Positions 7,439 through 16,278 of a DNA stretch of 64,000 nucleotides are shown piece by piece. The notes beneath the pieces were generated by a model, which saw only the letters and a program-made list of their open reading frames with translations, made no database searches and was not told the DNA's origin. Location: contig NZ_KQ960768.1 of NCBI RefSeq assembly GCF_001553345.1, positions 128,459 through 192,458 of the forward strand, in the 5' to 3' direction. Each line of letters opens with the position of its first letter. The stretch's first letter is position 1. The stretch comes from Veillonella sp. DNF00869. GTDB lineage: Bacteria > Bacillota > Negativicutes > Veillonellales > Veillonellaceae. Made by a program: the position numbers and the translations under genes.

Positions 7439-8776
7439 TTATTTTCCCAAAATTTTATGTACTAAATTAGTCACATATTGCGATCTACTACCATCTGTAT
7501 TCTCACGTTCTGGAACTTGTGGAATCAACAAAAGTCTAACTGGTAAATTAGACGCCCCTGGTGACATGTATTCTAATAGTAAATCTTCTGGTCTATCAAA
7601 TACATCTAATAGCTGTGTGTCATAAATAGTTTCATGTCCCAAATACGGACCTTTTACAGGCACATCATAGGTGCGTACACCTTTAGAAGATGTAATCCTG
7701 AATGTACCACTAAAAGCACCACCTAATGGATTAAAATACAAGGCATAGGGAGTGTTTCCTTCTGTGTGTAACACATATATATTAGAAATACCATAATTTC
7801 CTTTGTTTTTTACCGACTTATTATTACTAGTCTCGTCAACACCACTAATAAAGGCATCTTCTCGATCATTGGCAATTTCAAAACTAGCTGGGCCTGCTTC
7901 ACTATTAAACTGCGGTTCCACCACATGGAATCGACGCATTCCTTCATAGGTACCACGCAACTCTACTTCATCTATAGGATGAATTGGTAATAAAGGCAAG
8001 CCATATGTAACGGTTGACTTAGGTTCCATCACCGCTACGGATGCATATACTGGTTCCGTAGTAGAAACATCGATAATACCACTGAATAAATCATCTTTTT
8101 TTATAAGAACTTTTTCCAACTCAGTAAAAATAGGGCGCACTTCCCCAGGACGCAATACAAATTCTGTACCACTAGTATCTTGTGATACTAACGAAATAGT
8201 TCGGGATGTAGCATCCTTTTTAATTTCTTCTTCAATTCTTTTTGTCTTTAGCTTCTTCGATTGTGCAAGATTCTCTTTTTGTTTTTTGATTTCTTGTTGC
8301 ACTGCTTTAGAGCGAACTGGGATAGTTACGCCTTCATTAGCCCAAGCACCTAAGTCTAATGCAGTACTATTCAGTTCTTTTTTCGAAAGCTCTCGTCCCA
8401 CTTTAAAATAGTCTGGGCTTGGTTTTGCATAAATAGATCGTTCTATTTCTACAAAAGCTGGAACATTCCCCTTATTTTCCAACAAAATACCTACTTTCAT
8501 AGGTTCTGTTCGTTCGTTCACATGATAAAAGTAAATACGGCTATTTCCTCTCAGTGTACCTGCCGCTACAATCCCCGGCTCTTTTACATATTCCGGACTA
8601 TCGGACAATAATAAAGTATCTATCTCCTTAACGGTTTTCACTTCTAAGGGTGTAAATGTATACTCATCAATATTTACCGTTCTCGGTACTTGTCCATACG
8701 TAGTGCCTAGCCCAAGTACTGTTAACATGCTCCCTAATAACCATTGTTTCCATTGTATTCGATTCATTAATTTCAT
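7439..8776 (-). CDS. Exported protein of unknown function
   Basis: I do not recognise the family. The 445-residue product starts with a signal peptide (MKLMNRIQWKQWLLGSMLTV, likely cut after TYG near residue 28). The rest looks like a beta-rich secreted protein with one charged, probably coiled-coil stretch at about residues 160-190 (KKQKENLAQSKKLKTKRIEEE). There is no lipobox or membrane anchor. It starts seven bases after whiA and probably shares its operon, though the cluster's conserved partners elsewhere do not include such a gene. It would act in the periplasm or at the surface. Confidence 0.75.
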   Translation of the reverse strand: MKLMNRIQWKQWLLGSMLTVLGLGTTYGQVPRTVNIDEYTFTPLEVKTVKEIDTLLLSDSPEYVKEPGIVAAGTLRGNSRIYFYHVNERTEPMKVGILLENKGNVPAFVEIERSIYAKPSPDYFKVGRELSKKELNSTALDLGAWANEGVTIPVRSKAVQQEIKKQKENLAQSKKLKTKRIEEEIKKDATSRTISLVSQDTSGTEFVLRPGEVRPIFTELEKVLIKKDDLFSGIIDVSTTEPVYASVAVMEPKSTVTYGLPLLPIHPIDEVELRGTYEGMRRFHVVEPQFNSEAGPASFEIANDREDAFISGVDETSNNKSVKNKGNYGISNIYVLHTEGNTPYALYFNPLGGAFSGTFRITSSKGVRTYDVPVKGPYLGHETIYDTQLLDVFDRPEDLLLEYMSPGASNLPVRLLLIPQVPERENTDGSRSQYVTNLVHKILGK

Positions 8777-8783
8777 ACTACCT

Positions 8784-9737
8784 CTATTCTATCATAAGCC
8801 CCTCTGGCTCCCACTGTAAGGCGAGGGCTTCTAATTTACGTAAACGATGTCCAATACCAGATTTTGTCAATTCTCGTTTGTACTTTGTTTCATAGGCATC
8901 TACCAATTCTTGCAAACTACCATCCGGAAATTCTTGACGTAATATAGCTACCTCATAAAGACGAACTGGCAAGGAGTTGAGACCTTGATGTTTATCAATA
9001 ATACGTATTGCATCTAATTGACGCACTGCTGCATTCACCGTTTTTTGTAAATTTGCTGTTTCACAGTTTACTTGACGATTAATGGTATTACGTACATCTT
9101 TCATAATTCGTACATTTTCAAAATTCATCAGGGCTGATTGAGCTCCCATAATTTGTAAACAGGAGGTCACCGCATCCCCTTCTTTTAAATATACTACAAA
9201 CTCCTCTTTTCGCTCTACCTTTCGAGCATGTAATCGGAACATTTTTAAGACACGAATAATTTGATCTGCAAAGTCTTCCTTTGTAGTCATAAACTCCAAA
9301 TGATAGTCACTTTGTGGCTTATTAACAGACCCGCATCCCAAAAAAGCGCCTCGCAAAAAAGCTCTTCGTGATTCCATGTCTTTTAACCATTCATCTGGAA
9401 TCATAGCATCCACAGGCCATAATTGTAACTCCTCTAACGCAAGACGACTCTGTTCTGTAGGCTCTACCGTCAACGTATACATGTTCTTTTTGCGTAGATT
9501 TAGCCCTTTACGCACTAGCACAGAAGTAGGTAAATCATACTGTTCTTTAATAATTCCTAGCACTCGTCTAGCTACTGCATTATTAGCCGTCACCAAACGT
9601 ACCCCTACGCGTCCTTGCATACCTAGTAAAATGGACCCACCCATCCGTAATAAACAAGAGGCCTCTACCTTGGATGCCCACGCATCTTCTGTTTTAAATT
9701 GGCACAATTCATTTTTTACATCTTCTGCAAATGACAT
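8784..9737 (-). CDS. whiA: DNA-binding protein WhiA (sporulation regulator homologue)
   Basis: A 317-residue protein with an N-terminal LAGLIDADG-like fold and a C-terminal helix-turn-helix region (QELVDAYETKYKRELTKSGIGHRLRKLEALA). In other Firmicutes WhiA affects division and chromosome segregation. The ATG at 9737 (MSFAEDVKNEL) is chosen because AAAGGAGAGGCT precedes it; the open frame continues 19 codons upstream without a ribosome site. It is the third member of the conserved rapZ-yvcK-whiA cluster. Confidence 0.95.
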   Translation of the reverse strand: MSFAEDVKNELCQFKTEDAWASKVEASCLLRMGGSILLGMQGRVGVRLVTANNAVARRVLGIIKEQYDLPTSVLVRKGLNLRKKNMYTLTVEPTEQSRLALEELQLWPVDAMIPDEWLKDMESRRAFLRGAFLGCGSVNKPQSDYHLEFMTTKEDFADQIIRVLKMFRLHARKVERKEEFVVYLKEGDAVTSCLQIMGAQSALMNFENVRIMKDVRNTINRQVNCETANLQKTVNAAVRQLDAIRIIDKHQGLNSLPVRLYEVAILRQEFPDGSLQELVDAYETKYKRELTKSGIGHRLRKLEALALQWEPEGLMIE

Positions 9738-9796
9738 AGCCTCTCCTTTACTATTTCTACTAGAAAATAGAGCCTCTAGAGGCTCTACTTTCATAC

Positions 9797-11146
9797 TTAA
9801 TGATCTTCTCGCTGTAAGTAATATTCTAAAATGTGCGGTTCAATATCCGTCTGCAAAGCATAGACAACATCCATGACCACTTTCGCTAACCGTTCAGAAT
9901 TGTGGACCGCTTTATCTTGACTATCTACAAGATTTGCACGAACTGTCCGAATCCCCATCGATTGCAACACATCCATATCTACGTCTACTGGTTCTTGCCC
10001 CGCTTGTTTATAGTGTTCTAATGTGGCATCTTGGATTCTGTTATCATTCACAAGAACTGTATCGATAATTCCCACCTCACTATGTGCTTCAATGGCTTTC
10101 ACATGGTCAGACACAGTATACCCATCTGTTTCACCTGGCTGCGTCATCACATTGCAAATATAAATCTTAGCCGCTTTAGAGTTAGCAATGTGATCCGCTA
10201 CCTTATCAATTAATAGGTTCGGCATTACCGAAGTATATAAACTGCCCGGGCCTAAAATGATGGCATCGGCTTCATCAATAGCTTGCAAGGCAGCTCCTAC
10301 AGGAGATGGTCTATGTGGCTCAGTATAGACCTTCGCAATTGGCTTACCCGCATTAGGGATATTACTTTCCCCTTCTACGATGGTACCATCCGTCAATTTA
10401 GCAATCAGTTTGATTTCTTCTGTAGATGATGGAATAACACGTCCCCGAACTCGCAAGATCTTGCTAGAGGCTTCTAAGGCTTTTTCCACATCATCTTTCA
10501 GCACTTGAGTCATTGCTGTTAAGAATAAATTCCCAAAACTATGGCCCGATAATTCTGCTCCTTTAGTAAATCGATACTGGAATAGTTCTTCCATAAGTCC
10601 TTCTTTTTCCGCTAATGCTACTAAACAGTTGCGTAAATCTCCAGGAGCAATCATTTGAAAATCTTCTCGTAACCGACCAGAAGAACCTCCGTCGTCTGCT
10701 ACTGTAACAATAGCAGTTAAGTTTGTGGTTTTACTCTTTAGCCCTCGCAATAGCATAGACAATCCTGTACCACCGCCAATCACTACGATTTTGGGTCCTT
10801 GTCCTAAGCGAATTTTTTCAAAAATATAATCACTCACACCATCTTCTGTATTAGGCAAAATCGCATTCACAATGGTCTGAATGAGCTTACGTATCCCCCA
10901 CAACATAGCTACCATACCCGCCACAATACCTGCTAAACCAAGACTGGCTATGACCGTATAGTTATAGGAGCCTGTGAGATGGAATAAAAATTCTAAGAAA
11001 ATATCTTCAAAGTTGCTAATCCACTGGTAGTTCATCATCATAAGGACACCCACTACCAGCCAAATCGTGCCTAAAGAAAATAGGAATAGCCACCGCTTAA
11101 TATTAATGCCTGGCGCAAACCAGCGCATCCAATTATTATATTTCAT
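9797..11146 (-). CDS. yvcK: YvcK/CofD-like gluconeogenesis factor with membrane N-terminus
   Basis: A 449-residue protein. The CofD-like domain starts near residue 118 (KIVVIGGGTGLSMLLRGLK) with TVADDGGSSGRLR near 148, typical of YvcK proteins that bind UDP-sugars and affect cell shape and carbon use. Before it are two membrane helices (about 17-40 and 62-85) that Bacillus YvcK lacks, so the protein is probably membrane-anchored. The best Shine-Dalgarno is about 30 bases from the ATG, so the start is less certain than the frame. Confidence 0.93.
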   Translation of the reverse strand: MKYNNWMRWFAPGINIKRWLFLFSLGTIWLVVGVLMMMNYQWISNFEDIFLEFLFHLTGSYNYTVIASLGLAGIVAGMVAMLWGIRKLIQTIVNAILPNTEDGVSDYIFEKIRLGQGPKIVVIGGGTGLSMLLRGLKSKTTNLTAIVTVADDGGSSGRLREDFQMIAPGDLRNCLVALAEKEGLMEELFQYRFTKGAELSGHSFGNLFLTAMTQVLKDDVEKALEASSKILRVRGRVIPSSTEEIKLIAKLTDGTIVEGESNIPNAGKPIAKVYTEPHRPSPVGAALQAIDEADAIILGPGSLYTSVMPNLLIDKVADHIANSKAAKIYICNVMTQPGETDGYTVSDHVKAIEAHSEVGIIDTVLVNDNRIQDATLEHYKQAGQEPVDVDMDVLQSMGIRTVRANLVDSQDKAVHNSERLAKVVMDVVYALQTDIEPHILEYYLQREDH

Positions 11147-11183
11147 AGGCTTGAGAGACGAAAGAATCGTCCCACTCCTTTCT

Positions 11184-12098
11184 TTATAGGTCTAATCTAG
11201 AACGTGGATTCACATCTTCTTCTACATGATTACGCATCATATCACGATGTTCCACAGAAACATTACAGCCTTTTTCTTTCAAATGTGTATATAATGCCTC
11301 TGCCATTGCTACGCTACGATGCATACCGCCTGTACAGCCTACAGCTACCACAAATTGGCTTTTTCCCTCTTGTTCATAGTTTGGCACAAGGAAATCTAGT
11401 GTAGTAAAGAAATGCTTTTTAAATTCATCAGTCACTTCAAAGGAGTGAATATACTCTTTTACCACAGGTACGCGCCCCGATTTATGACGATATTCGGGAA
11501 TGTAGTATGGGTTCGGCAAAAATCGCACATCCCATACCATATCCGCATCATTAGGCATGCCAAATTTAAATCCAAAACTTACCACTGTAATAGCCATGCC
11601 ATCTGTTTGTTCTTTCACGTGACTAAAAGTACGGCGCATAAATGATTTCAAGGCAGATGTTTTCATGTTTGTGGTGTCGATAATATGATCCGCCTTGCTA
11701 CGTACATCCGCCAAGAGTGCCCGTTCTTGTGACAGTCCTGTACTAATACGACCTGATGGTGCCAATGGGTGACTACGACGTGTTTCTTTATACCGGCGAA
11801 TCAAAGTATCATCGCTAGCTTCCATGAACACAATTTCATAAGGCACACTCATAGCCGTCAAATCATCTAAAGCACTGTTTAAATCATCAAAAAATTCACG
11901 ACTGCGGATATCTACCACTAAGGCTACTCGACTCACTTTAGTGCCTGCACTTTGACGACAAATTTCACTAAACTTAGGAATCAACACAGGAGGAATATTG
12001 TCGATACAGAAATATCCCATATCTTCCAAGACTTGCATCACTTGTGTTTTACCTGCTCCGGACATACCGGTCACAATGATTAAACGAAACCCTTCCAT
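11184..12098 (-). CDS. rapZ: RapZ-family nucleotide-binding protein
   Basis: A 304-residue P-loop protein (YvcJ/RapZ family) with Walker A GMSGAGKT at residues 11-18 and a C-terminal domain with the signature VGCTGGMHRSVAMAE (about 253-267). RapZ in E. coli guides decay of the GlmZ small RNA, linking to amino-sugar supply; in Firmicutes YvcJ binds and hydrolyses nucleotides. AGGAGG precedes the ATG. It lies 37 bases before yvcK and 19 bases after the HAD gene. Confidence 0.95.
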   Translation of the reverse strand: MEGFRLIIVTGMSGAGKTQVMQVLEDMGYFCIDNIPPVLIPKFSEICRQSAGTKVSRVALVVDIRSREFFDDLNSALDDLTAMSVPYEIVFMEASDDTLIRRYKETRRSHPLAPSGRISTGLSQERALLADVRSKADHIIDTTNMKTSALKSFMRRTFSHVKEQTDGMAITVVSFGFKFGMPNDADMVWDVRFLPNPYYIPEYRHKSGRVPVVKEYIHSFEVTDEFKKHFFTTLDFLVPNYEQEGKSQFVVAVGCTGGMHRSVAMAEALYTHLKEKGCNVSVEHRDMMRNHVEEDVNPRSRLDL

Positions 12099-12117
12099 GA
12101 GGCCCTCCTACAAAATT

Positions 12118-12909
12118 TTATAACACATTCGCTTCAATCCATTTAGCGACCCCATCGTTTTCATTTGTGTCGCATACTTCTTTGGCAATTGTCTTCACAT
12201 GTTCCTCTGCATTCCCTACTGCCACGGAATGACCTGTTACTTGTAACATAGAAATATCATTTTCTGAATTACCAAAGGATACCATATCTGTTAAACCGAT
12301 GCCCAATTGCTCACCCATAAAAGCCAAGGCTTCCCCTTTAGATACATGAGGTGCTACGATTTCTAAAAAATTTACCTTAGACCGAACTAAATCAACCATA
12401 TCGCCTACTTCTTTGGAAAGAATAGCAATCACCTCTGCCATACGTTCAGGTTCTTCCACTACTAATAGTTTGTTTGTCCCTTTTTGAGGTTCATAGATCG
12501 CATCTCCTACATACATAGCCTTAGCACCTGTAATCTCTTCATAAAGACGAGAAAACTCTGTTTCACTGTGTACTAACAATTCATCATCAATATAGGACTG
12601 AATATAGATATTATGCTCTTTTGCGATGGCTAATACCTTATGCGCTACCTCTGGTGGAATAGCTCGTTCCCAAATAAGTTCCTTGCTTTCCACACGTTGG
12701 ATAACTCCGCCAGAATACAATACCATCGGTACATCACCTAAGCCTAAGCGATGTGCTACAGGATATGCCGTTTGGTACATTCGACCTGTGGCAATGAGTA
12801 CCTCAATTCCCTTGTCCTGTGCTTTTTTTAGGACTTCTTTTGTATAATCAGACACGGTACTATCATCACGTAACAGCGTATCATCTAAGTCTATAGCTAA
12901 CAATTTCAT
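12118..12909 (-). CDS. Cof-type HAD-IIB family phosphatase
   Basis: A 263-residue haloacid-dehalogenase hydrolase with all motifs: DLDDTLLRDD at 7-16 (nucleophile Asp), ATGR near 41, a Lys in the cap/core junction (VSKGEAL) and SFGNSENDISML near 211-222. The family dephosphorylates small sugar or cofactor phosphates; the substrate cannot be read from sequence. It leads the rapZ-yvcK-whiA operon, with AAAGGAG before the ATG and a promoter about 30 bases upstream. Confidence 0.9.
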   Translation of the reverse strand: MKLLAIDLDDTLLRDDSTVSDYTKEVLKKAQDKGIEVLIATGRMYQTAYPVAHRLGLGDVPMVLYSGGVIQRVESKELIWERAIPPEVAHKVLAIAKEHNIYIQSYIDDELLVHSETEFSRLYEEITGAKAMYVGDAIYEPQKGTNKLLVVEEPERMAEVIAILSKEVGDMVDLVRSKVNFLEIVAPHVSKGEALAFMGEQLGIGLTDMVSFGNSENDISMLQVTGHSVAVGNAEEHVKTIAKEVCDTNENDGVAKWIEANVL

Positions 12910-12935
12910 GACATCACTCCTTTATCATATCTTTC

Positions 12936-12941
12936 ATTATA
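12936..12941 (-). promoter_or_regulatory. Extended -10 promoter of the HAD-rapZ-yvcK-whiA operon
   Basis: The minus strand reads TGGTATAAT, an extended -10 box, 27 bases before the HAD start codon. The -35 region is weak. The rest of 12910-13085 shows no gene. Confidence 0.5.
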
Positions 12942-13077
12942 CCATATAACAACGTATAACTACTGCATAAGTATTACTAAGATACAAATAATTCTATCTA
13001 ACATGATACAAATATAGCTCAACCACGAATGTTGTCCACAACGCTTAAATTAGTAGCCACCACATTGGCGAAAAGCA

Positions 13078-13130
13078 AAAAAATACGACAGGTTTATAAT
13101 CCAGTATGGTACTAGTATGCAAACCTGTCG
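13078..13130 (-). terminator. Terminator of the heme-biosynthesis operon
   Basis: Ten-base stem CGACAGGTTT/AAACCTGTCG (13086-13095 with 13121-13130) with a long loop that can itself pair, followed on the minus strand by a T-rich run. It lies 39 bases after the oxidase-HemQ stop. Confidence 0.8.
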
Positions 13131-13169
13131 CAATTTCATCACTTTATAATTTAATACCCTATTGATACA

Positions 13170-15350
13170 TTAGGAAAACAGATGATCTATACCATCCATA
13201 TCCAGAATCGTGCCAATCGTAAATGGTCCAAAGATACCAAAACGAGCACTTACTTCATCAAATCGCATTTCATTGACAATTTTTTTAAACTGAATTGGAT
13301 CATCACTCATCAATGTAATACCCCATTCCCAATCATCCATGCCAAAAGCACCCGTCGTAAACTCTTTGATAGTGTCTTCATATTTTTTGCCAATTTGTCC
13401 ATGAGAACGCATCATGCTACCACGGCTTTGACGATCCAACATATACCAATTATCTGTTAGATTACGTTGCTTCGCCATAGGATAAAAGCACATACACGCC
13501 AATCTAGGAATTTTTGGATATAACCGAGCTTGTACTTTTGGATGGTCTTTCGGAGATTTCACATAATTGCTTACTTCAATCACAGATACAAAAGAAGATT
13601 CTGGCTGTAATACACTAAAGATTGGTAATTTTTTTAGTGTCAATTCTACTTCGTTCAAATCTTGCAAGCTTGGTTGCAAGAACCAAAACATAATATCTCC
13701 CTTGTGACCATTGATTTGGTACATAGCATAGCTACTTGTATGGGCCTCATGAGCTGTTTCTAAATTCCCAATAAATGCTTTGAAAGATTGCAATACTTCA
13801 ATTTGTTGCTCAGCAGACCAGCTTCTCCATTTTTCAAAATTGATGGAATAATTAGCGTGTAAGCTAAACCAACCTTCGTATGTTTCAGGTACTTTTTCTA
13901 GTCCTGTAGTATGTCCATGCATAGGTGTTGCACCTGCATGAACAGATTCTGTATGTGTATCCATAGGAACTACCTCCTTAGTTTCTTCTTTCCATGCTTC
14001 TACCAATTCATAGGCTTGTTTGATGCCATCTGGCATGCCGACCCCTTTAAATGGAGTTCCAATTAATGCCAATCCCGGATAGTGTTCTTGGGCATGGTCC
14101 ATGAGGGTTGCCACTCGTTCTTTGTGGCCCACTTCATATTGGGGCATACTTTTTTGTAACCGTACCACTTCTATCCATTCTGGATTTCCTGTAAACTTCA
14201 ATATATTTCGTATTTCTGAAAGCGCCAATTCACACAGTTCTTCTTCACTGTGCGTATCTACCGTAGAGTCTGTAGGCTTCCCTAAAAAGACGCGTAGTAC
14301 CACCTTGTCTTGTGGTGTCGTTTGTGGCCACTTACTAGAAATGTAAGTACATGCCGTCAATGGCGTCTCTGTGCTGCGAGTAATCACAAAGCCTGTGCCT
14401 TGCAATGGTTTTGTAAACGCTGACTTCGGCAAACTCATAATGACAATGGCACAAGAAGATTGTTCCATATGCCGCAAGTCTTCAAATTTTTCATCTCCCA
14501 AAAAAAATTTTTCATAGGCTTTAGGTGGCGTAGTAATCACAAGACGGTCATAGGAGTCTGTACCGTTTTGTGTTTGCACTGTATAGAGCTTATCTGTGTA
14601 TGATGCCTCTAGCACCTCAGTCGATGTGTGCAAAGAAACGTTCTTTGGCATTTGTTCCACAAGAGCATCTACTAATGATTCTAAACCTCCCGTTAATTGG
14701 GCAAATTGTCCTTCGGTAGCCGCCCCAGATTGTTTGCGCATACCTTGCATAGCCATCATACCTTTGACCAAGTTTCCATGCTTTTGTTCTAATTGACGAA
14801 ATTCTGGAAAGGTTCCCAGTAAACTTAAGCGTTTTAAGTCTCCACCGTAGATACCAGATAAGAGAGGTTCAATTAATAAATTGACTAGTTCATCCCCTAA
14901 ATGATACCGGAAAAAGGCATCGATACTCATATCTTCATTTCCTGGATATGGTTTCTTAAAAATATCTAATCCAGCTCGTAATTTACCAAACCAACTTAAT
15001 AAGCTAGACATAGCAAAAGGAAGAAATTCTGTAGGGATGCCAATGATGGATCCTCCAGGGATAGGCTTCATTTGACCTTGATGATAAATATAGGATTCTC
15101 CCGTAGCATTACGTACCAAGGTATCACCTAATCCCAATTCCTGTACCAAATCTGTCATAGATGTTTTTCTGGCTAAATACGAATCAGGCCCCACTTCTAC
15201 CACATAGCCATCGCGACGTTTTGTTTGTACCTTTCCACCCCAACGATTCGAAGATTCTAGGACATGAATGTCCCAGTTAGGAAATGCTTTGCCCATATAA
15301 TACGCTGCAGATAAGCCCGTTAGACCACCACCAATAATTGCTACTTTCAT
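13170..15350 (-). CDS. hemY-hemQ: Protoporphyrinogen/coproporphyrinogen III oxidase fused to HemQ (ChdC) domain
   Basis: One uninterrupted 726-residue frame with two enzymes. Residues 1-460 are a HemY/CgoX-type FAD oxidase (GGGLTGLSAAYYMG at 7-20; C-terminal TPFKGVGMPDGIKQA). Residues about 490-726 are a chlorite-dismutase-fold coproheme decarboxylase (HemQ/ChdC): YPMAKQRN with the candidate catalytic Tyr at 623, NWYML at 634-638 and the probable heme-ligand His at 650 (MRSHGQIGKKY). Together with ferrochelatase upstream this gives the last three steps of the coproporphyrin-dependent heme pathway. The join (about 461-489) is a His/Thr-rich linker. GGAGGG precedes the ATG, two bases after the ferrochelatase gene. 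Confidence 0.93.
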   Translation of the reverse strand: MKVAIIGGGLTGLSAAYYMGKAFPNWDIHVLESSNRWGGKVQTKRRDGYVVEVGPDSYLARKTSMTDLVQELGLGDTLVRNATGESYIYHQGQMKPIPGGSIIGIPTEFLPFAMSSLLSWFGKLRAGLDIFKKPYPGNEDMSIDAFFRYHLGDELVNLLIEPLLSGIYGGDLKRLSLLGTFPEFRQLEQKHGNLVKGMMAMQGMRKQSGAATEGQFAQLTGGLESLVDALVEQMPKNVSLHTSTEVLEASYTDKLYTVQTQNGTDSYDRLVITTPPKAYEKFFLGDEKFEDLRHMEQSSCAIVIMSLPKSAFTKPLQGTGFVITRSTETPLTACTYISSKWPQTTPQDKVVLRVFLGKPTDSTVDTHSEEELCELALSEIRNILKFTGNPEWIEVVRLQKSMPQYEVGHKERVATLMDHAQEHYPGLALIGTPFKGVGMPDGIKQAYELVEAWKEETKEVVPMDTHTESVHAGATPMHGHTTGLEKVPETYEGWFSLHANYSINFEKWRSWSAEQQIEVLQSFKAFIGNLETAHEAHTSSYAMYQINGHKGDIMFWFLQPSLQDLNEVELTLKKLPIFSVLQPESSFVSVIEVSNYVKSPKDHPKVQARLYPKIPRLACMCFYPMAKQRNLTDNWYMLDRQSRGSMMRSHGQIGKKYEDTIKEFTTGAFGMDDWEWGITLMSDDPIQFKKIVNEMRFDEVSARFGIFGPFTIGTILDMDGIDHLFS
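13962..13979 (-). promoter_or_regulatory. Strong internal ribosome site at the HemQ boundary
   Basis: Inside the fusion gene AAGGAGGT (13972-13979) stands seven bases before an in-frame ATG (13962-13964, Met463). Translation from it would give a free 264-residue HemQ. The match to the 16S tail is as good as any true start in the window, and it sits exactly at the domain border. Confidence 0.55.
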
Positions 15351-15351
15351 A

Positions 15352-16278
15352 TTATCCCTCCTTCAAGAGAGCTGTTAATACACCATGCGCCATGGCTTTC
15401 ACAAAGAGAGTGTCACGATCTGGCATAGGCACTCGCACATAGGTCATCCCCAACTGTTCACATTGGTCCCGCCGTTCTATATCTAAATCATAGGACACTT
15501 CCATATGGGTGCAAGTAAATCCGATAGGCATATATACCACATGGGTATGCCCTTCTACGCCCGCTTGTTCTGTCACCTTTTCTACTGTAGGTGTTAGCCA
15601 TTCCCCACGAGTACCTGCACTTTGCCAAGCTAGGGTAGCATTGGGCAACACCAATTGATCTGCTATAGATTGCATCACCCGTTGTAAGCTATGCACATAT
15701 CCATCATAGGAAATTCCTTGCATCAGTGGCACACTATGGGCAGTAAAGACATACAGCGGTTTTGCCGTAATAGGCAATGTACGCATAGTCTTCTGTACTC
15801 GGTCTGTCCAAGATTGCACTAATGTCGGTACATCTGCCCAATGTTCTACTACCTTCCATCGGTCATTCATAAACGGTTTCAGTGGCTCTAGATAGGATGC
15901 ATTTAATATGTCTGTTCCATAAGGATTCATCATAAGTACCACTACTGTATCATAGTGGCCCAATTCCTTCGCTACATCCCCGATGAGTGGTTCTATATAT
16001 TTATGTGCTTGTACCACCGTTACCTTTGCAAAGGGTAGTTCGTTTTGTAACTCTTCTTGTAACCGCTCTACTTGCCATGCGGTAGACTCCATTAACTGAG
16101 ATTGTCCACCAATGCGTTCATACTTATGTCGCAATCCTTGTAATTCTTTGTCACTTGGCCCGTGACCTCTCCGTATGCGGGTATAATATGTTTTCACATC
16201 TTCTAAGGAGCGGGGAGAGCCATAATCTAATACCAATACACAAACTTGTTGTATCTCTTTATCCTCTGTCATGTACAT
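15352..16278 (-). CDS. hemH: Ferrochelatase (coproporphyrin/protoporphyrin type)
   Basis: A 308-residue ferrochelatase that inserts Fe2+ into the porphyrin ring; in the pathway implied by HemQ the substrate is coproporphyrin III (CpfC). The metal-site His is in FTAHSVP (about residues 177-183), and the conserved Glu is in THMEVSYDLDIE (about 259-270). The N-terminal region reads VLVLDYGSPRSLEDV. The start overlaps hemE by 20 bases; an ATG at 16272 has better spacing from GGAG than that at 16278. It sits between hemE and the oxidase-HemQ fusion in one operon. Confidence 0.93.
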   Translation of the reverse strand: MYMTEDKEIQQVCVLVLDYGSPRSLEDVKTYYTRIRRGHGPSDKELQGLRHKYERIGGQSQLMESTAWQVERLQEELQNELPFAKVTVVQAHKYIEPLIGDVAKELGHYDTVVVLMMNPYGTDILNASYLEPLKPFMNDRWKVVEHWADVPTLVQSWTDRVQKTMRTLPITAKPLYVFTAHSVPLMQGISYDGYVHSLQRVMQSIADQLVLPNATLAWQSAGTRGEWLTPTVEKVTEQAGVEGHTHVVYMPIGFTCTHMEVSYDLDIERRDQCEQLGMTYVRVPMPDRDTLFVKAMAHGVLTALLKEG

